18,853 nt of DNA from the NCBI GenBank assembly GCA_964630705.1, contig CAZVZH010000074.1, positions 1 through 18,853 of the forward strand. Reading direction: 5' to 3'. The notes beneath the pieces are model-generated. The model had not been told where the DNA came from, searched no databases, and saw only the letters and a list, made by a program, of their open reading frames with translations. Source of the stretch: M3007 sp964630705. GTDB lineage: Bacteria > Bacteroidota > Bacteroidia > Chitinophagales > Saprospiraceae. The position numbers were made by a program, and so were the translations under genes. This document shows, in pieces, positions 1 to 7,173 of this stretch; positions within the stretch are counted from its first letter, which is position 1; each line of letters begins with the position of its first letter.

Positions 1-2
1 TG

Positions 3-80
3 GAAACGACCGGTATGCTGTACTACAAGGTGGAAACGCCGACGGACAGCGCGGTTCGGAAGATGATACAGACGAAGTGA
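3..80 (+). CDS. C-terminal end of a T9SS-secreted protein (partial)
   Basis: The window opens inside a reading frame whose last 25 residues include GMLYYKVET and VRKMIQTK before a TGA stop. This is the final pair of beta strands of a type A T9SS sorting domain: a G-x-x-Y-Y-K/R-V/L core, a polar turn, then a short basic tail. Such tails send proteins through the outer membrane by the type IX system of Bacteroidota, where they are cleaved and anchored or released. The rest of the gene lies before base 1, so its function is unknown. The stop codon touches the heptamer array that follows, and a strong terminator comes about 120 bp later. Only the sorting tail is visible and the assignment rests on a short pattern. 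Confidence 0.7.
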   Translation, partial: ETTGMLYYKVETPTDSAVRKMIQTK

Positions 81-181
81 GTTTGAAGTTTGGAGTTTGA
101 AGTTTGAAGTTGTACACCATTACGGTAAGTTGTACTCCTTCAAACTCCAAACTTCAAACTCCAAACTCCAAACTCCAAACT
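80..181. repeat. Inverted array of 7-bp tandem repeats
   Basis: Four direct heptamers of the form AGTTTGR occupy 80-107. Six heptamers of the complementary form YCAAACT occupy 140-181. The two arms can fold on each other around a 32-base loop (108-139) that contains GTTGTAC near one end and TTGTAC near the other. The arms are degenerate at one position and unequal in copy number. The array sits between the stop codon of the T9SS protein and its probable terminator. No coding function is evident. Confidence 0.85.
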
Positions 182-198
182 ATAAGGAAGATAGACAA

Positions 199-236
199 GC
201 CGCCTTGCCCGGATCAACCGGGCAGGGCGGTTTTTT
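199..236 (+). terminator. Rho-independent terminator of the upstream gene
   Basis: A 14-bp stem (199-212 with 218-231, two G-T pairs, otherwise GC rich) closes a 5-base loop ATCAA and runs into six T residues (231-236). It is correctly oriented to end transcription of the partial T9SS gene. Confidence 0.88.
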
Positions 237-316
237 AGTACCAAGCCGCTAAAGCAAGAATCGCAAAACGCTCGATGCGCAGTTTTTTTGAATAAAAAGG
301 GAATAAAAGTCAAGTG

Positions 317-359
317 AATCCAAAAATGTCCGATATTTTTGGATTTAGAATCCAAAAAT
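317..359. promoter_or_regulatory. Triplicated 11-bp motif just upstream of the ATPase gene
   Basis: The 11-mer AATCCAAAAAT occurs at 317-327, again in inverse orientation at 335-345, and again directly at 349-359, ten bases before the GTG start. The first two form a perfect inverted repeat with a 7-base spacer. The inverted copy overlaps TATTTTTG (334-341), which matches the Bacteroidota -7 consensus TAnnTTTG, but I see no well spaced -33 TTTG. The arrangement would suit an operator for autoregulation. That is inference. Confidence 0.45.
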
Positions 360-369
360 AACTCAAACT

Positions 370-1596
370 GTGTTTAAGCCACGTGCTATCTACGCTTCCA
401 TTCTAGACTTTTTGCCTGACAAGCGGTTTTCAGTGATCACCGGCGCCCGACAAACAGGTAAAACCTCTTTGCTCCGAACTTTGTATGCTGAGTTGAAAAA
501 TAGGCAAGATCTGGTGTTTTACTTGTCTTTTGAAGACCCGGCAGTGGTGGCCGCTGCAAACGAGCATCCGGAAAAGGTATTCGATTTTATTCCGGTCAAA
601 CCAGCGCGGGCCTTGGATGGTGCTGGCCCACAGCAAATTTTCCTGCTGATCGACGAGGTGCAGTATGCCCGCGAGCCGTCTCATTTTTTAAAATACCTGT
701 ACGATACTTATGAAGGTAACCTGAAGGTAGTGGCGACAGGGAGCAGCGCCTTTTATATTGATCAGAAATTCAAAGATTCGCTGGCGGGGCGGAAGCGCAT
801 ATTCAGGCTTAATACGCTCAATTTCAGCGAATTTCTGGTTTTTAAAAATCAAGAACAACTTGCGGCAGAGTTGGAAACGCTTCGGCGCCAACCCGAATAC
901 CAATCGCAGTATTTCGCCGACCTGCGCCGGGCCTTTTGGGAATACCTGCGTTTTGGAGGTTACCCGGCTGTAGTGCTCGAGGCGAGTGAGCGCGAAAAAC
1001 GATTTACCCTGGATGAGTTAAAGAATGCTTATGTACGCCGCGACGTACAGGAAAGCAAGGTTGCGCATGAACTCAAGTTTTACCGCTTGTTTCAAATGCT
1101 TGCCGATCAAACGGCTAACCTGCTAAATAAAAACGCTTTGGCAGGCGACCTTCAACTCGACGCCAAAACGGTCGACAACTATGTTTATATCCTGGAAAAA
1201 TGTTTTCATATCAGCCTGCTCAAGCCCTTTTTTCGTAACCTGAGGAAAGAACTCACCAAAATGCCCAAGATCTACTTCAATGATCTCGGCATGCGCAATG
1301 CCCTGCTCAACCGTTTTGAAGAAACGCCAAACCGGGCGGATAAAGGCCAGCTGCTTGAAAACTACTTTTTTATTCGCCTAAACGAACTTTACCCGCCTGA
1401 ACAACTATTTTTTTGGCGTACAACGGATGGCCAGGAAGTGGATTTTATCGTGCAGGAGAGCCCGGATACAGGGCCGGCTTTTGAAATCAAATGGTCGGAA
1501 AGCCGTCTTGGCGAAAACCGATACGCGCTTTTTGAAAAGGCGAATCCTGGTTTTTCGCTGCATTTTTTAAACAGCGAGCAGTTTTGGGTACTGTAA
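370..1596 (+). CDS. AAA ATPase with DUF4143-type C-terminal domain
   Basis: A 408-residue protein of the AAA_14/DUF4143 family, usual in length. Walker A is GARQTGKTS at residues 25-33 and Walker B is the hydrophobic strand ending LLIDE at 92-96. A sensor-like VATGSSA lies at 121-127, and FGGYPAVV (195-202) is typical of the family's linker region. A winged-helix-like segment follows around 245-275. The C-terminus has an E-V-D-F-I (356-360) and E-I-K (372-374) arrangement resembling a PD-(D/E)xK nuclease fold. These ATPases are abundant in bacteria and archaea and their role is poorly known, with suggestions of mobile-element or DNA-repair links. The start is GTG at 370, because an in-frame stop lies just upstream (346-348) and Walker A falls at the usual distance from it. 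No Shine-Dalgarno is visible. The gene converges with the GMC oxidoreductase gene, leaving only 29 bp between stops. It appears intact. Confidence 0.88.
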   Translation: MFKPRAIYASILDFLPDKRFSVITGARQTGKTSLLRTLYAELKNRQDLVFYLSFEDPAVVAAANEHPEKVFDFIPVKPARALDGAGPQQIFLLIDEVQYAREPSHFLKYLYDTYEGNLKVVATGSSAFYIDQKFKDSLAGRKRIFRLNTLNFSEFLVFKNQEQLAAELETLRRQPEYQSQYFADLRRAFWEYLRFGGYPAVVLEASEREKRFTLDELKNAYVRRDVQESKVAHELKFYRLFQMLADQTANLLNKNALAGDLQLDAKTVDNYVYILEKCFHISLLKPFFRNLRKELTKMPKIYFNDLGMRNALLNRFEETPNRADKGQLLENYFFIRLNELYPPEQLFFWRTTDGQEVDFIVQESPDTGPAFEIKWSESRLGENRYALFEKANPGFSLHFLNSEQFWVL

Positions 1597-1625
1597 CCGG
1601 CACCCTATTATTAAGGCAGTAGAAG

Positions 1626-3209
1626 CTAATCGGCGTGTTCGTTGTGGCGTTTATTCGCTTCCACCCCCGTCATCGCCCGTTCGGCCATTGCCGTAATCGT
1701 CAGCGAAGGGTTCACCCCCGGGTTGGCCGATACCATGGCTCCGTCGCAAACCAGGAGGTTTTGGTACCCGAACACCCGGTTTTGCACGTCGATCACGCCG
1801 GTTTCCGGTCCGGCGCCCATAACCGCACCGCCAAGGATATGTGCCGTGCCGGGCATTCCCGCCAGCGGGGTTAGGAAAAAAGCCGTGGAAACACCGCCGA
1901 GAATGCGCTCCATACGGCGCGCCAGTTCGGTGGCGCGGGGGATAAAAGCGGTAGGCGCGCTGCCGTCGGTTTCGGTGCGCATGCCGCCCCGGCGGGTGCT
2001 CCGAAAGCGAAGCGTGCTGTCGAGTGTTTGCATGAACAAGAGGATGGTGCTGCTCTTCGCCCAGTCGTTTACCCGCAGGTACTGCCAGCTTCGACGTGGG
2101 CTCCGGACAATTTTTCCCAGAATTTTCCCAAAACGCACCAGCGCGTTTTTTCCCTCTACATATGGCAGCAGGGTAGGGCGCCAGGCGCCTGAGCCAGGGC
2201 CGTAGCGGCACACCTCGAGGTGGCTATCGGGGTCGGTATGCAGGATGGATCCGATGGCCACGCCTTTCGACAGGTCGGCTTTACCGTTGAGTTGAGTGAC
2301 CATGATCAGGCTTTCGTTGTTGGTTCGGATATCGAATCCGACGCGGTCGGACAGCCGGGGCAGCGACGATTTTTTCAATTTTAACAGCAAACGCACCGTG
2401 CCGAGCACACCGCCGGCAAACACCACGCCCCGGGCAGTCAGCTTTTTAGGCTTTTTACGCCAGCGGGTAGACGGCTGAAAGGTAACCTGGTAGCCTTCGC
2501 TGCCATCGTCGGCGCCGAGCGGCTGTACGTCGGTCACTTCGTGTTCGGCGAGAATTTCAGCGCCCAGTTGTTGGGCCAGGTGGAGGTAGTTTTTGTCGAG
2601 CGTGTTTTTGGCATTGTGCCGGCAGCCGGTCATGCAGCTGCCGCAAAAATGGCAGCCGGTGCGCTCGGGGCCTTTGCCGTCGAAGTAGGGGTCGGGCACG
2701 GTCACGCGGGGTTTTCCGAAAAAAACGGCCACTTCGGTGGGGGAGAAATGGGCTTCCTGACCAATTTCGCGGGCCAGGGTTTCGAGGGCGCGGTCGTTGT
2801 CGAACAGTTGCGGGTTTTTCACAGCGCCGAGCATGCGGCGGGCGGTAGCGTAGTGCGGGGCGAGTTCCTGCTGCCAGTCGGCCAGGCCCGCCCAGCTGCC
2901 GGTTTGGAAAAAAGCGGGCTTGGGCACGGGCAAGGTATTGGCGTACACCAGCGAGCCGCCGCCCACGCCGGTGCCGGAAATAAAGCCTACGTGCCGGAAA
3001 ATGCTGATTTGCATGATGCCGAACCAGCGCAACGCGGGCATCCAGAGCCAGCGGCGGAGCTGCCAGTTGGTGCGGGCAAAATCGTCGGCCCGGTACCATT
3101 TTCCTTTTTCAATGACCAGCACGCGGTAGCCTTTTTCGGCCAGGCGCAGGGCGCTGACGGCGCCGCCGAAGCCGCTGCCGATGATGATGTAGTCGTAGTC
3201 GTGTTTCAT
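1626..3209 (-). CDS. FAD-dependent GMC-type oxidoreductase (ChoD-like)
   Basis: A 527-residue flavoprotein. The N-terminal Rossmann motif GSGFGGAVSALRLAEKG lies at 11-27, followed by the FAD-binding stretch GTGVGGGSLVYAN (79-91). The C-terminal GMC_oxred_C region contains HILGGAVMG, an FAD-contacting VCDGAMVSANPGVNP segment and a final TITAMAERA helix. Family members oxidise alcohol groups of sterols, sugars or other alcohols, and this subgroup resembles actinobacterial ChoD. C186, C189, C192 and C196 form CxxCxxCxxxC, a ferredoxin-like spacing within the sequence CHFCGSCMTGC. No signal peptide is evident, so it is probably cytoplasmic, perhaps membrane associated. The gene stands alone on the minus strand between plus-strand genes and shows no operon partner. 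The ATG at 3209 places the Rossmann motif at the normal position. The substrate is unknown. Confidence 0.88.
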   Translation of the reverse strand: MKHDYDYIIIGSGFGGAVSALRLAEKGYRVLVIEKGKWYRADDFARTNWQLRRWLWMPALRWFGIMQISIFRHVGFISGTGVGGGSLVYANTLPVPKPAFFQTGSWAGLADWQQELAPHYATARRMLGAVKNPQLFDNDRALETLAREIGQEAHFSPTEVAVFFGKPRVTVPDPYFDGKGPERTGCHFCGSCMTGCRHNAKNTLDKNYLHLAQQLGAEILAEHEVTDVQPLGADDGSEGYQVTFQPSTRWRKKPKKLTARGVVFAGGVLGTVRLLLKLKKSSLPRLSDRVGFDIRTNNESLIMVTQLNGKADLSKGVAIGSILHTDPDSHLEVCRYGPGSGAWRPTLLPYVEGKNALVRFGKILGKIVRSPRRSWQYLRVNDWAKSSTILLFMQTLDSTLRFRSTRRGGMRTETDGSAPTAFIPRATELARRMERILGGVSTAFFLTPLAGMPGTAHILGGAVMGAGPETGVIDVQNRVFGYQNLLVCDGAMVSANPGVNPSLTITAMAERAMTGVEANKRHNEHAD

Positions 3210-3320
3210 ATCGACCGGATTTACAGGATTTTTAAGTTTGGACGGGATTTGAAGTTTTAAAAGATTTCAGAGTTGGGCTGGATTAGGGGATTAAAAGAAT
3301 AGAAAATTACGGCAACCCGT

Positions 3321-3351
3321 ATTGTTCGACAGTGATTGTCTTTTATCTTTA
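3321..3351 (+). promoter_or_regulatory. Candidate promoter upstream of the 7TM lipoprotein gene
   Basis: ATTG (3321-3324) and TATCTTTA (3344-3351) are separated by 19 bases, close to the Bacteroidota consensus TTTG-N19-TAnnTTTG. The region lies 76 bp before the chosen ATG. An in-frame TTG at 3322 falls inside the putative -33 element, which argues against the longer reading frame. It is a pattern match only. Confidence 0.35.
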
Positions 3352-3387
3352 AAACGGAGCTTGGGTCAGAAACAGGCTCCGTTTTTT
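3352..3387 (+). terminator. Terminator-like hairpin in the leader of the lipoprotein gene
   Basis: A 9-bp perfect stem AAACGGAGC / GCTCCGTTT (3352-3360 with 3376-3384) and a 15-base loop are followed by six T residues (3382-3387). It looks like an intrinsic terminator, yet no plus-strand gene ends nearby. It lies about 40 bp before the start codon of the next gene, so it may be a leader attenuator or the end of a short transcript. The candidate promoter overlaps it closely, so only part of the 5' arm may be transcribed from that promoter. Confidence 0.45.
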
Positions 3388-3426
3388 ATTCAACCAAAAT
3401 TGCTTCACCCTTCAACACGCTTTGCC

Positions 3427-4851
3427 ATGAAATCCCCCCTCCTTTTTGTCACTTTAGCTTTATTAACCTTACTGGGTTGTTCCCCCTACAACACCGGCTT
3501 CGACACCGTCGGCCAGGGCGTGGTTTTTTACCCGCCCGATGCCTTTTGGGAGCCGGACTCCACCAATGCCTACATCAGCGCCCCTCCGGACAGCCTCGCC
3601 CGACTGGCGCGGTATGATTCCTCGCGGCAGCACCGCTACCTGGTGCAAATACACGGCATCGGCTGCGTGCTGCCGGCTACCCAATACCCCGATACTTTGC
3701 GGCCGGCGGCCAAGGTTGTCGACGTGCTTTATCGAAAATCTGATTTCAATAACGGGTACTGGAATTGCCGGTTTCAGCCTACCGGCGCCTATTCGGAAAA
3801 AGTATTTGTGGTTCCGATCACTATCTCCGACCGCAAGTATCCCATACCTGCAAATTTTATTTTCGGCTGGTTGCAAATGAGCGTTTCGGTTTTCGTGATG
3901 GCGCTTATGTTGTATATCTGGTTTGCTTTTCACTACCGGCAAAGCAGGCAGAACGCCGTTCCGCTGCTGGAGCGGCTGAAACAGGATTTCGGGGTAGTCT
4001 TTCTCGCGATGGCCCTGTTTTTCTGGGCTATTACCGGCCTGGTAGGTATCGAAAACAACGATCCGAACCACAAGGAGATCATGATCCGGTTCTTTTCGCT
4101 GACCAACAACAACTTATTCCTGCTCGCCCTGCCGGGATTTCGCTACGGGATCGCGCATTTTCGAAAACACCGGGAGTGGTATGTTTTCGGGGGCGCTATA
4201 CTGATCTTGTTTTCCCTGCTGATTATGGTCTCGATTGCTATTGACCCTGGCAGTTTCAAGGATGCGTTCAAATGGTTCGACATCCTGTACTCCGTCGGCG
4301 TGCTGACGCTGCTGGGTTGGTTGCTCCTCGCATCGTTCTGGAAGCGCGAGCTGAGGGGTATTTCGGTATTGGCTTTGGTGGTCATTCTTGGAACGCTTTA
4401 CGCACAGGTGGTCCCGCATGTGCCTGGAGTCAGGATTGCAACCGGGTTGTTCCATCCAATTTGCTACCTCACTACGTTCGTGTTGTTTTCCACCCTGTTG
4501 GTAGCCCTGACGTTCAGTTGGTACACCGAGGAAATGGTGCAGCAAACGGCCGAAAAGTATGCCGGTCTTCAGGCTGCTATGCAGGCTGCCAACATCAGCA
4601 ACCGCGAAAAACGCGAAAAACTACAGGCTGCCATCGCCAACGACCAGCTGGAGTTGGCGTTTTCCGCTCTGGCTTGCCTTCCGGGTATAGGCGCTGCCGA
4701 TCGAGAGGAATGGATCGCTTTGCACAGCCGATTTACGTCGACCAAAAAGGATTACCACGCTGGCCGGGCTGCCGGCGCCGATTTTCAAACGGTTCGCGCG
4801 CAGGTAGTGGGAGGCTTGCTGGGGCTGATCGAGCGTTTGTTGCCGGACTAA
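3427..4851 (+). CDS. Lipoprotein with 7 transmembrane helices and C-terminal EAD11-like domain
   Basis: A 474-residue protein of unusual architecture. Residues 1-18 form a lipoprotein signal with lipobox LLGC (acylated C18). About 125 exported residues follow (19-146), with no recognised fold but likely beta rich, including C80 and C113. Seven hydrophobic helices lie at about 147-168, 188-208, 228-245, 251-272, 283-305, 311-331 and 345-368. A cytoplasmic coiled coil (about 366-400) leads to a compact helical end (396-472). Its pattern (LQAAIANDQLELAF, then a HSRFTSTKKDY helix, a G, and a final LLGLIERLL helix) resembles effector-associated domain EAD11, a death-domain-like adaptor. This recalls 7TM-DISM receptors with an adaptor in place of a kinase or cyclase. 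The ATG at 3427 was chosen because it begins the signal peptide. The in-frame TTG at 3322 would bury it behind 35 residues. The EAD call comes from memory of the family and needs a profile search. Confidence 0.72.
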   Translation: MKSPLLFVTLALLTLLGCSPYNTGFDTVGQGVVFYPPDAFWEPDSTNAYISAPPDSLARLARYDSSRQHRYLVQIHGIGCVLPATQYPDTLRPAAKVVDVLYRKSDFNNGYWNCRFQPTGAYSEKVFVVPITISDRKYPIPANFIFGWLQMSVSVFVMALMLYIWFAFHYRQSRQNAVPLLERLKQDFGVVFLAMALFFWAITGLVGIENNDPNHKEIMIRFFSLTNNNLFLLALPGFRYGIAHFRKHREWYVFGGAILILFSLLIMVSIAIDPGSFKDAFKWFDILYSVGVLTLLGWLLLASFWKRELRGISVLALVVILGTLYAQVVPHVPGVRIATGLFHPICYLTTFVLFSTLLVALTFSWYTEEMVQQTAEKYAGLQAAMQAANISNREKREKLQAAIANDQLELAFSALACLPGIGAADREEWIALHSRFTSTKKDYHAGRAAGADFQTVRAQVVGGLLGLIERLLPD

Positions 4852-4882
4852 AGCCGAACTAAGCCCACCAGGTCGCTACTCT

Positions 4883-4898
4883 TGTGACAAATGTCACA
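4883..4898. promoter_or_regulatory. CRP-type operator upstream of the ferredoxin/NrfD gene
   Basis: TGTGACAAATGTCACA is a perfect palindrome (6-bp arms, 4-base centre) matching the TGTGA-N6-TCACA consensus. A second copy with the same arms lies at 17228-17243. The centre (4890.5) is 37.5 bp before the end of a -7-like box at 4921-4928, which would place it near -43 from a transcript start and suits class II activation. The Crp/Fnr protein encoded at 12264-12884 is the natural candidate to bind it. Confidence 0.75.
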
Positions 4899-4920
4899 GA
4901 CAAACCTGCGCAAAGCAAAG

Positions 4921-4928
4921 TACATTTA
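4921..4928 (+). promoter_or_regulatory. Candidate -7 element
   Basis: TACATTTA matches TAnnTTTG at all but the last base. It lies 24 bp before the ATG at 4953. No good -33 TTTG is present, as expected for an activator-dependent promoter. Confidence 0.45.
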
Positions 4929-4952
4929 CGCCGCCAGTCAAACTCCTCCTGC

Positions 4953-6578
4953 ATGAAATACGGATTTATCATCGACAACCGCAAGTGCATCGGCTGCCAC
5001 GCCTGCACCACAGCCTGCAAAAGCGAACATGAGGTGCCGGTGGGTGTGTTCCGCACCTGGGTCAAACAGGTAGAAAAAGGAACCTTCCCCAACACCCGGC
5101 GGGTGTTTTCGGTACTGCGCTGCAACCACTGCACCGACGCGCCCTGTGTGGAAATCTGCCCCGTGGAAGCCCTGTACACCCGCCCAGATGGCATCGTTGA
5201 TTTTGATAAAAACCGCTGCATCGGCTGCAAATCCTGCATGCAAGCCTGCCCCTACGACGCGCTCTACATCGACCCCGACACCCACACGGCAGCCAAGTGC
5301 AACTACTGCGCCCACCGCGTGGATGTAGGCCTGGAGCCGGCCTGCGTGGTCGTTTGCCCGGAGCACGCCATCATTTCCGGCGACATGGAAGACCCCAACT
5401 CGGAGATCAGCCAAACGCTTTCGCGCCACCAAACTACGGTGCGAAAGCCGGAAAAAGCCACGGTGCCCAACCTGTACTACATCGACGGCGACGCTTTTTC
5501 GCTCAGCCCCGGCGCTGCTGAGCAGCCGCAGGAGCAGCTCTGGAGCGCGCAAACCCGCGGCGTCGGCCATTTTGCCAAACATACCGAACGCCTCGCCTGG
5601 CAGGGCGAAGACCTGGTGCGCGAGCTGATGGAAAAATCCGCTATGAGCGTCGAGCCGGCCGCCAGCGGCGAGTTCAGCCCCCCAAAAAGCATCGAGGTGC
5701 TCACCGGTCACAACAATGCGCGCCGGGTGTACAATGCTCCGGGTAAAGGCATCCTCTGGGGCTGGGAAGTACCGGCCTACGTGACCACCAAGGCCATTGC
5801 CGCCGGGGTGTATTTCCTGGCGGTGTGGATCAACCTGAGCCAGTTCGGCAAGCTGTGGACGGAGGCGTTTTTCCAGATTGGCCTCGGTGTCAGCCTCGTT
5901 TTCCTGTTGCTGACCACGGCCTTGCTGGTCAAAGACCTCGATCAGCCGCGGCGTTTCCTCTACGTGCTCCTGCGCCCGCAATGGCGCTCCTGGCTGGTGC
6001 GCGGCGGCTATGCGCTCAGCCTGTTCGGCGGTTTGCTTACCCTCCAACTGGCGGCTTCTCTGCTCGGCTACGAGGGGCTGGTCGTCTGGTTGACGCTTCC
6101 CGGACTGGCGCTGGCCCTGATCGTGGCGGTGTACACGGCTTTTTTGTTCGCCCAGGCGCGCGGCCGCGATTTCTGGCAAAGCCCCGTACTGCCCCTGCAC
6201 ATGCTGGTGCACAGCCTGATGGCCGGCGGGGCAAGTTTTGTTTTGCTCAGCGGGTTTGGCGTGCTGGACGCCGGATCGTGGCCGACGGCATTTGTGCTGA
6301 TTGGCGTTGCGCTCAACCTGTTGGTGCTGCTCGTAGAACTAACCATCGGGCACCCCACCGCCGATGCCAAAGCCGTAGTGGGCATGATTTTAAAAGGAAA
6401 ATACCGCTTCGAATTCTGGCGCATTATCGTCGCCTGTAACCTGCTGCCGGCTGTCGCGCTTTGGCTCGACCCGGCCAATGCTATAACCGAAGTGCTGGCC
6501 GGAATTCTGGTGTTGTGGGGGATTTACCGGCTGGAAAAAATCTGGATTGAAGCGCCGCAAAGAATTGCTTTGAGCTAG
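4953..6578 (+). CDS. Fused four-cluster ferredoxin / NrfD-type membrane subunit of a molybdoenzyme
   Basis: A 541-residue fusion of two subunits that are usually separate. Residues 1-175 form a DmsB/PsrB/SoeB-like electron-transfer subunit with sixteen cysteines for four [4Fe-4S] clusters: C12/15/18/22, C57/60/65/69, C89/92/95/99 and C116/119/131/135. A linker (about 175-270) lacking recognisable motifs follows. Residues 275-535 have about eight hydrophobic helices and a PsrC/DmsC/NrfD-like loop, LLVKDLDQPRRF and LLRPQWRSW (324-347). The product should pass electrons between the catalytic molybdopterin subunit (gene at 7224) and the membrane quinone pool, with no cytochrome needed. The ATG at 4953 is preferred over an upstream in-frame GTG at 4884, because that GTG lies inside the operator and the ferredoxin domain starts naturally at MKYGFIID. 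There is no Tat or Sec signal before the ferredoxin part, so this domain is probably cytoplasmic, as in SoeABC. Confidence 0.9.
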   Translation: MKYGFIIDNRKCIGCHACTTACKSEHEVPVGVFRTWVKQVEKGTFPNTRRVFSVLRCNHCTDAPCVEICPVEALYTRPDGIVDFDKNRCIGCKSCMQACPYDALYIDPDTHTAAKCNYCAHRVDVGLEPACVVVCPEHAIISGDMEDPNSEISQTLSRHQTTVRKPEKATVPNLYYIDGDAFSLSPGAAEQPQEQLWSAQTRGVGHFAKHTERLAWQGEDLVRELMEKSAMSVEPAASGEFSPPKSIEVLTGHNNARRVYNAPGKGILWGWEVPAYVTTKAIAAGVYFLAVWINLSQFGKLWTEAFFQIGLGVSLVFLLLTTALLVKDLDQPRRFLYVLLRPQWRSWLVRGGYALSLFGGLLTLQLAASLLGYEGLVVWLTLPGLALALIVAVYTAFLFAQARGRDFWQSPVLPLHMLVHSLMAGGASFVLLSGFGVLDAGSWPTAFVLIGVALNLLVLLVELTIGHPTADAKAVVGMILKGKYRFEFWRIIVACNLLPAVALWLDPANAITEVLAGILVLWGIYRLEKIWIEAPQRIALS

Positions 6579-6592
6579 GGGAGGATCGTGGG

Positions 6593-6636
6593 ATTAAAGT
6601 CAAAATGTAAAATGTAAAATTTAAAAGTCAAAAGGG
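6593..6636. repeat. Left inverted-repeat arm made of AAAANNN heptamers
   Basis: From 6602 to 6636 it reads as five consecutive heptamers with constant AAAA: AAAATGT twice, then AAAATTT, AAAAGTC and AAAAGGG. It begins 14 bp after the stop codon of the ferredoxin/NrfD gene. Confidence 0.85.
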
Positions 6637-6687
6637 AGATGAGTGGGGAGGGGAGTGCTGCGGCGTTGAGAGTTGAATTTATTGAGG

Positions 6688-7098
6688 TTATTTTGAAGGG
6701 CGGGCTTTTCCCTGGGCGGTTTTGACGCTGGAGGTGAAAATGGCGACCAGTTGATTGCATTCATTCAGGATTGGGCCTACGGCAGGTTCTTTGAGGAGAC
6801 CTGATCGTTGCGCAATTTTCAGGGTGATTTGACTTTCGCGAAGTTCTTTTAAACAAATACGCAGCTTATGCAGAAAATCAGCTGGAGATTCGGCGCCTTG
6901 CGCTTCACCGTAATTCAGTGCCGGAGAAGTGCCCGAACGGCCCAACTGCCCGGATAAATGTTTGCCCATTGAGCTGTTCGGGAGCAAGGAAATGACTTGA
7001 ATAATCGACACAGCAAAATTGATCAACCGTTCTTCCAAATTGTACGTCTGCGTTTTCACAGGAGCTAAAATTTTTAAATCCAAAAAGGAAACAGACAT
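6688..7098 (-). CDS. Four-helix-bundle protein (23S rRNA intervening-sequence protein family)
   Basis: A 136-residue small basic protein resembling the S23/IVS four-helix-bundle family, slightly longer than the usual 115-130 residues. Family landmarks are the first helix YNLEERLINFAVSIIQ (19-34), then LPNSSMGKHLSGQLGRSGTS with the typical L-x-R-S-G-T/S motif before the second helix, then ALNYGEAQGAES and a third helix HKLRICLKELRES. These proteins occur in intervening sequences of 23S rRNA in some bacteria and widely as free-standing genes in Bacteroidota. The fold is also shared by the Avd accessory protein of diversity-generating retroelements. Its biochemical role is unknown. The gene is opposite in direction to all neighbours and lies inside a pair of 44-bp inverted repeats. 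The start codon is ATG at 7098. A start nearer YNLEERL cannot be excluded. Confidence 0.85.
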   Translation of the reverse strand: MSVSFLDLKILAPVKTQTYNLEERLINFAVSIIQVISLLPNSSMGKHLSGQLGRSGTSPALNYGEAQGAESPADFLHKLRICLKELRESQITLKIAQRSGLLKEPAVGPILNECNQLVAIFTSSVKTAQGKARPSK

Positions 7099-7173
7099 AA
7101 AACAAAAACCACAAAACCCAACATAAAAACAAAACTTTTTATTTTAAAAAACAAGCCTCCCTTCCCTCAATCC

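Noticed and set aside
4938..6212. Minus-strand open frame of 424 codons opposite the ferredoxin/NrfD gene
   Set aside because: The sense strand encodes sixteen correctly spaced cluster cysteines. The antisense product is rich in low-complexity A/G/V/H residues with no domain.
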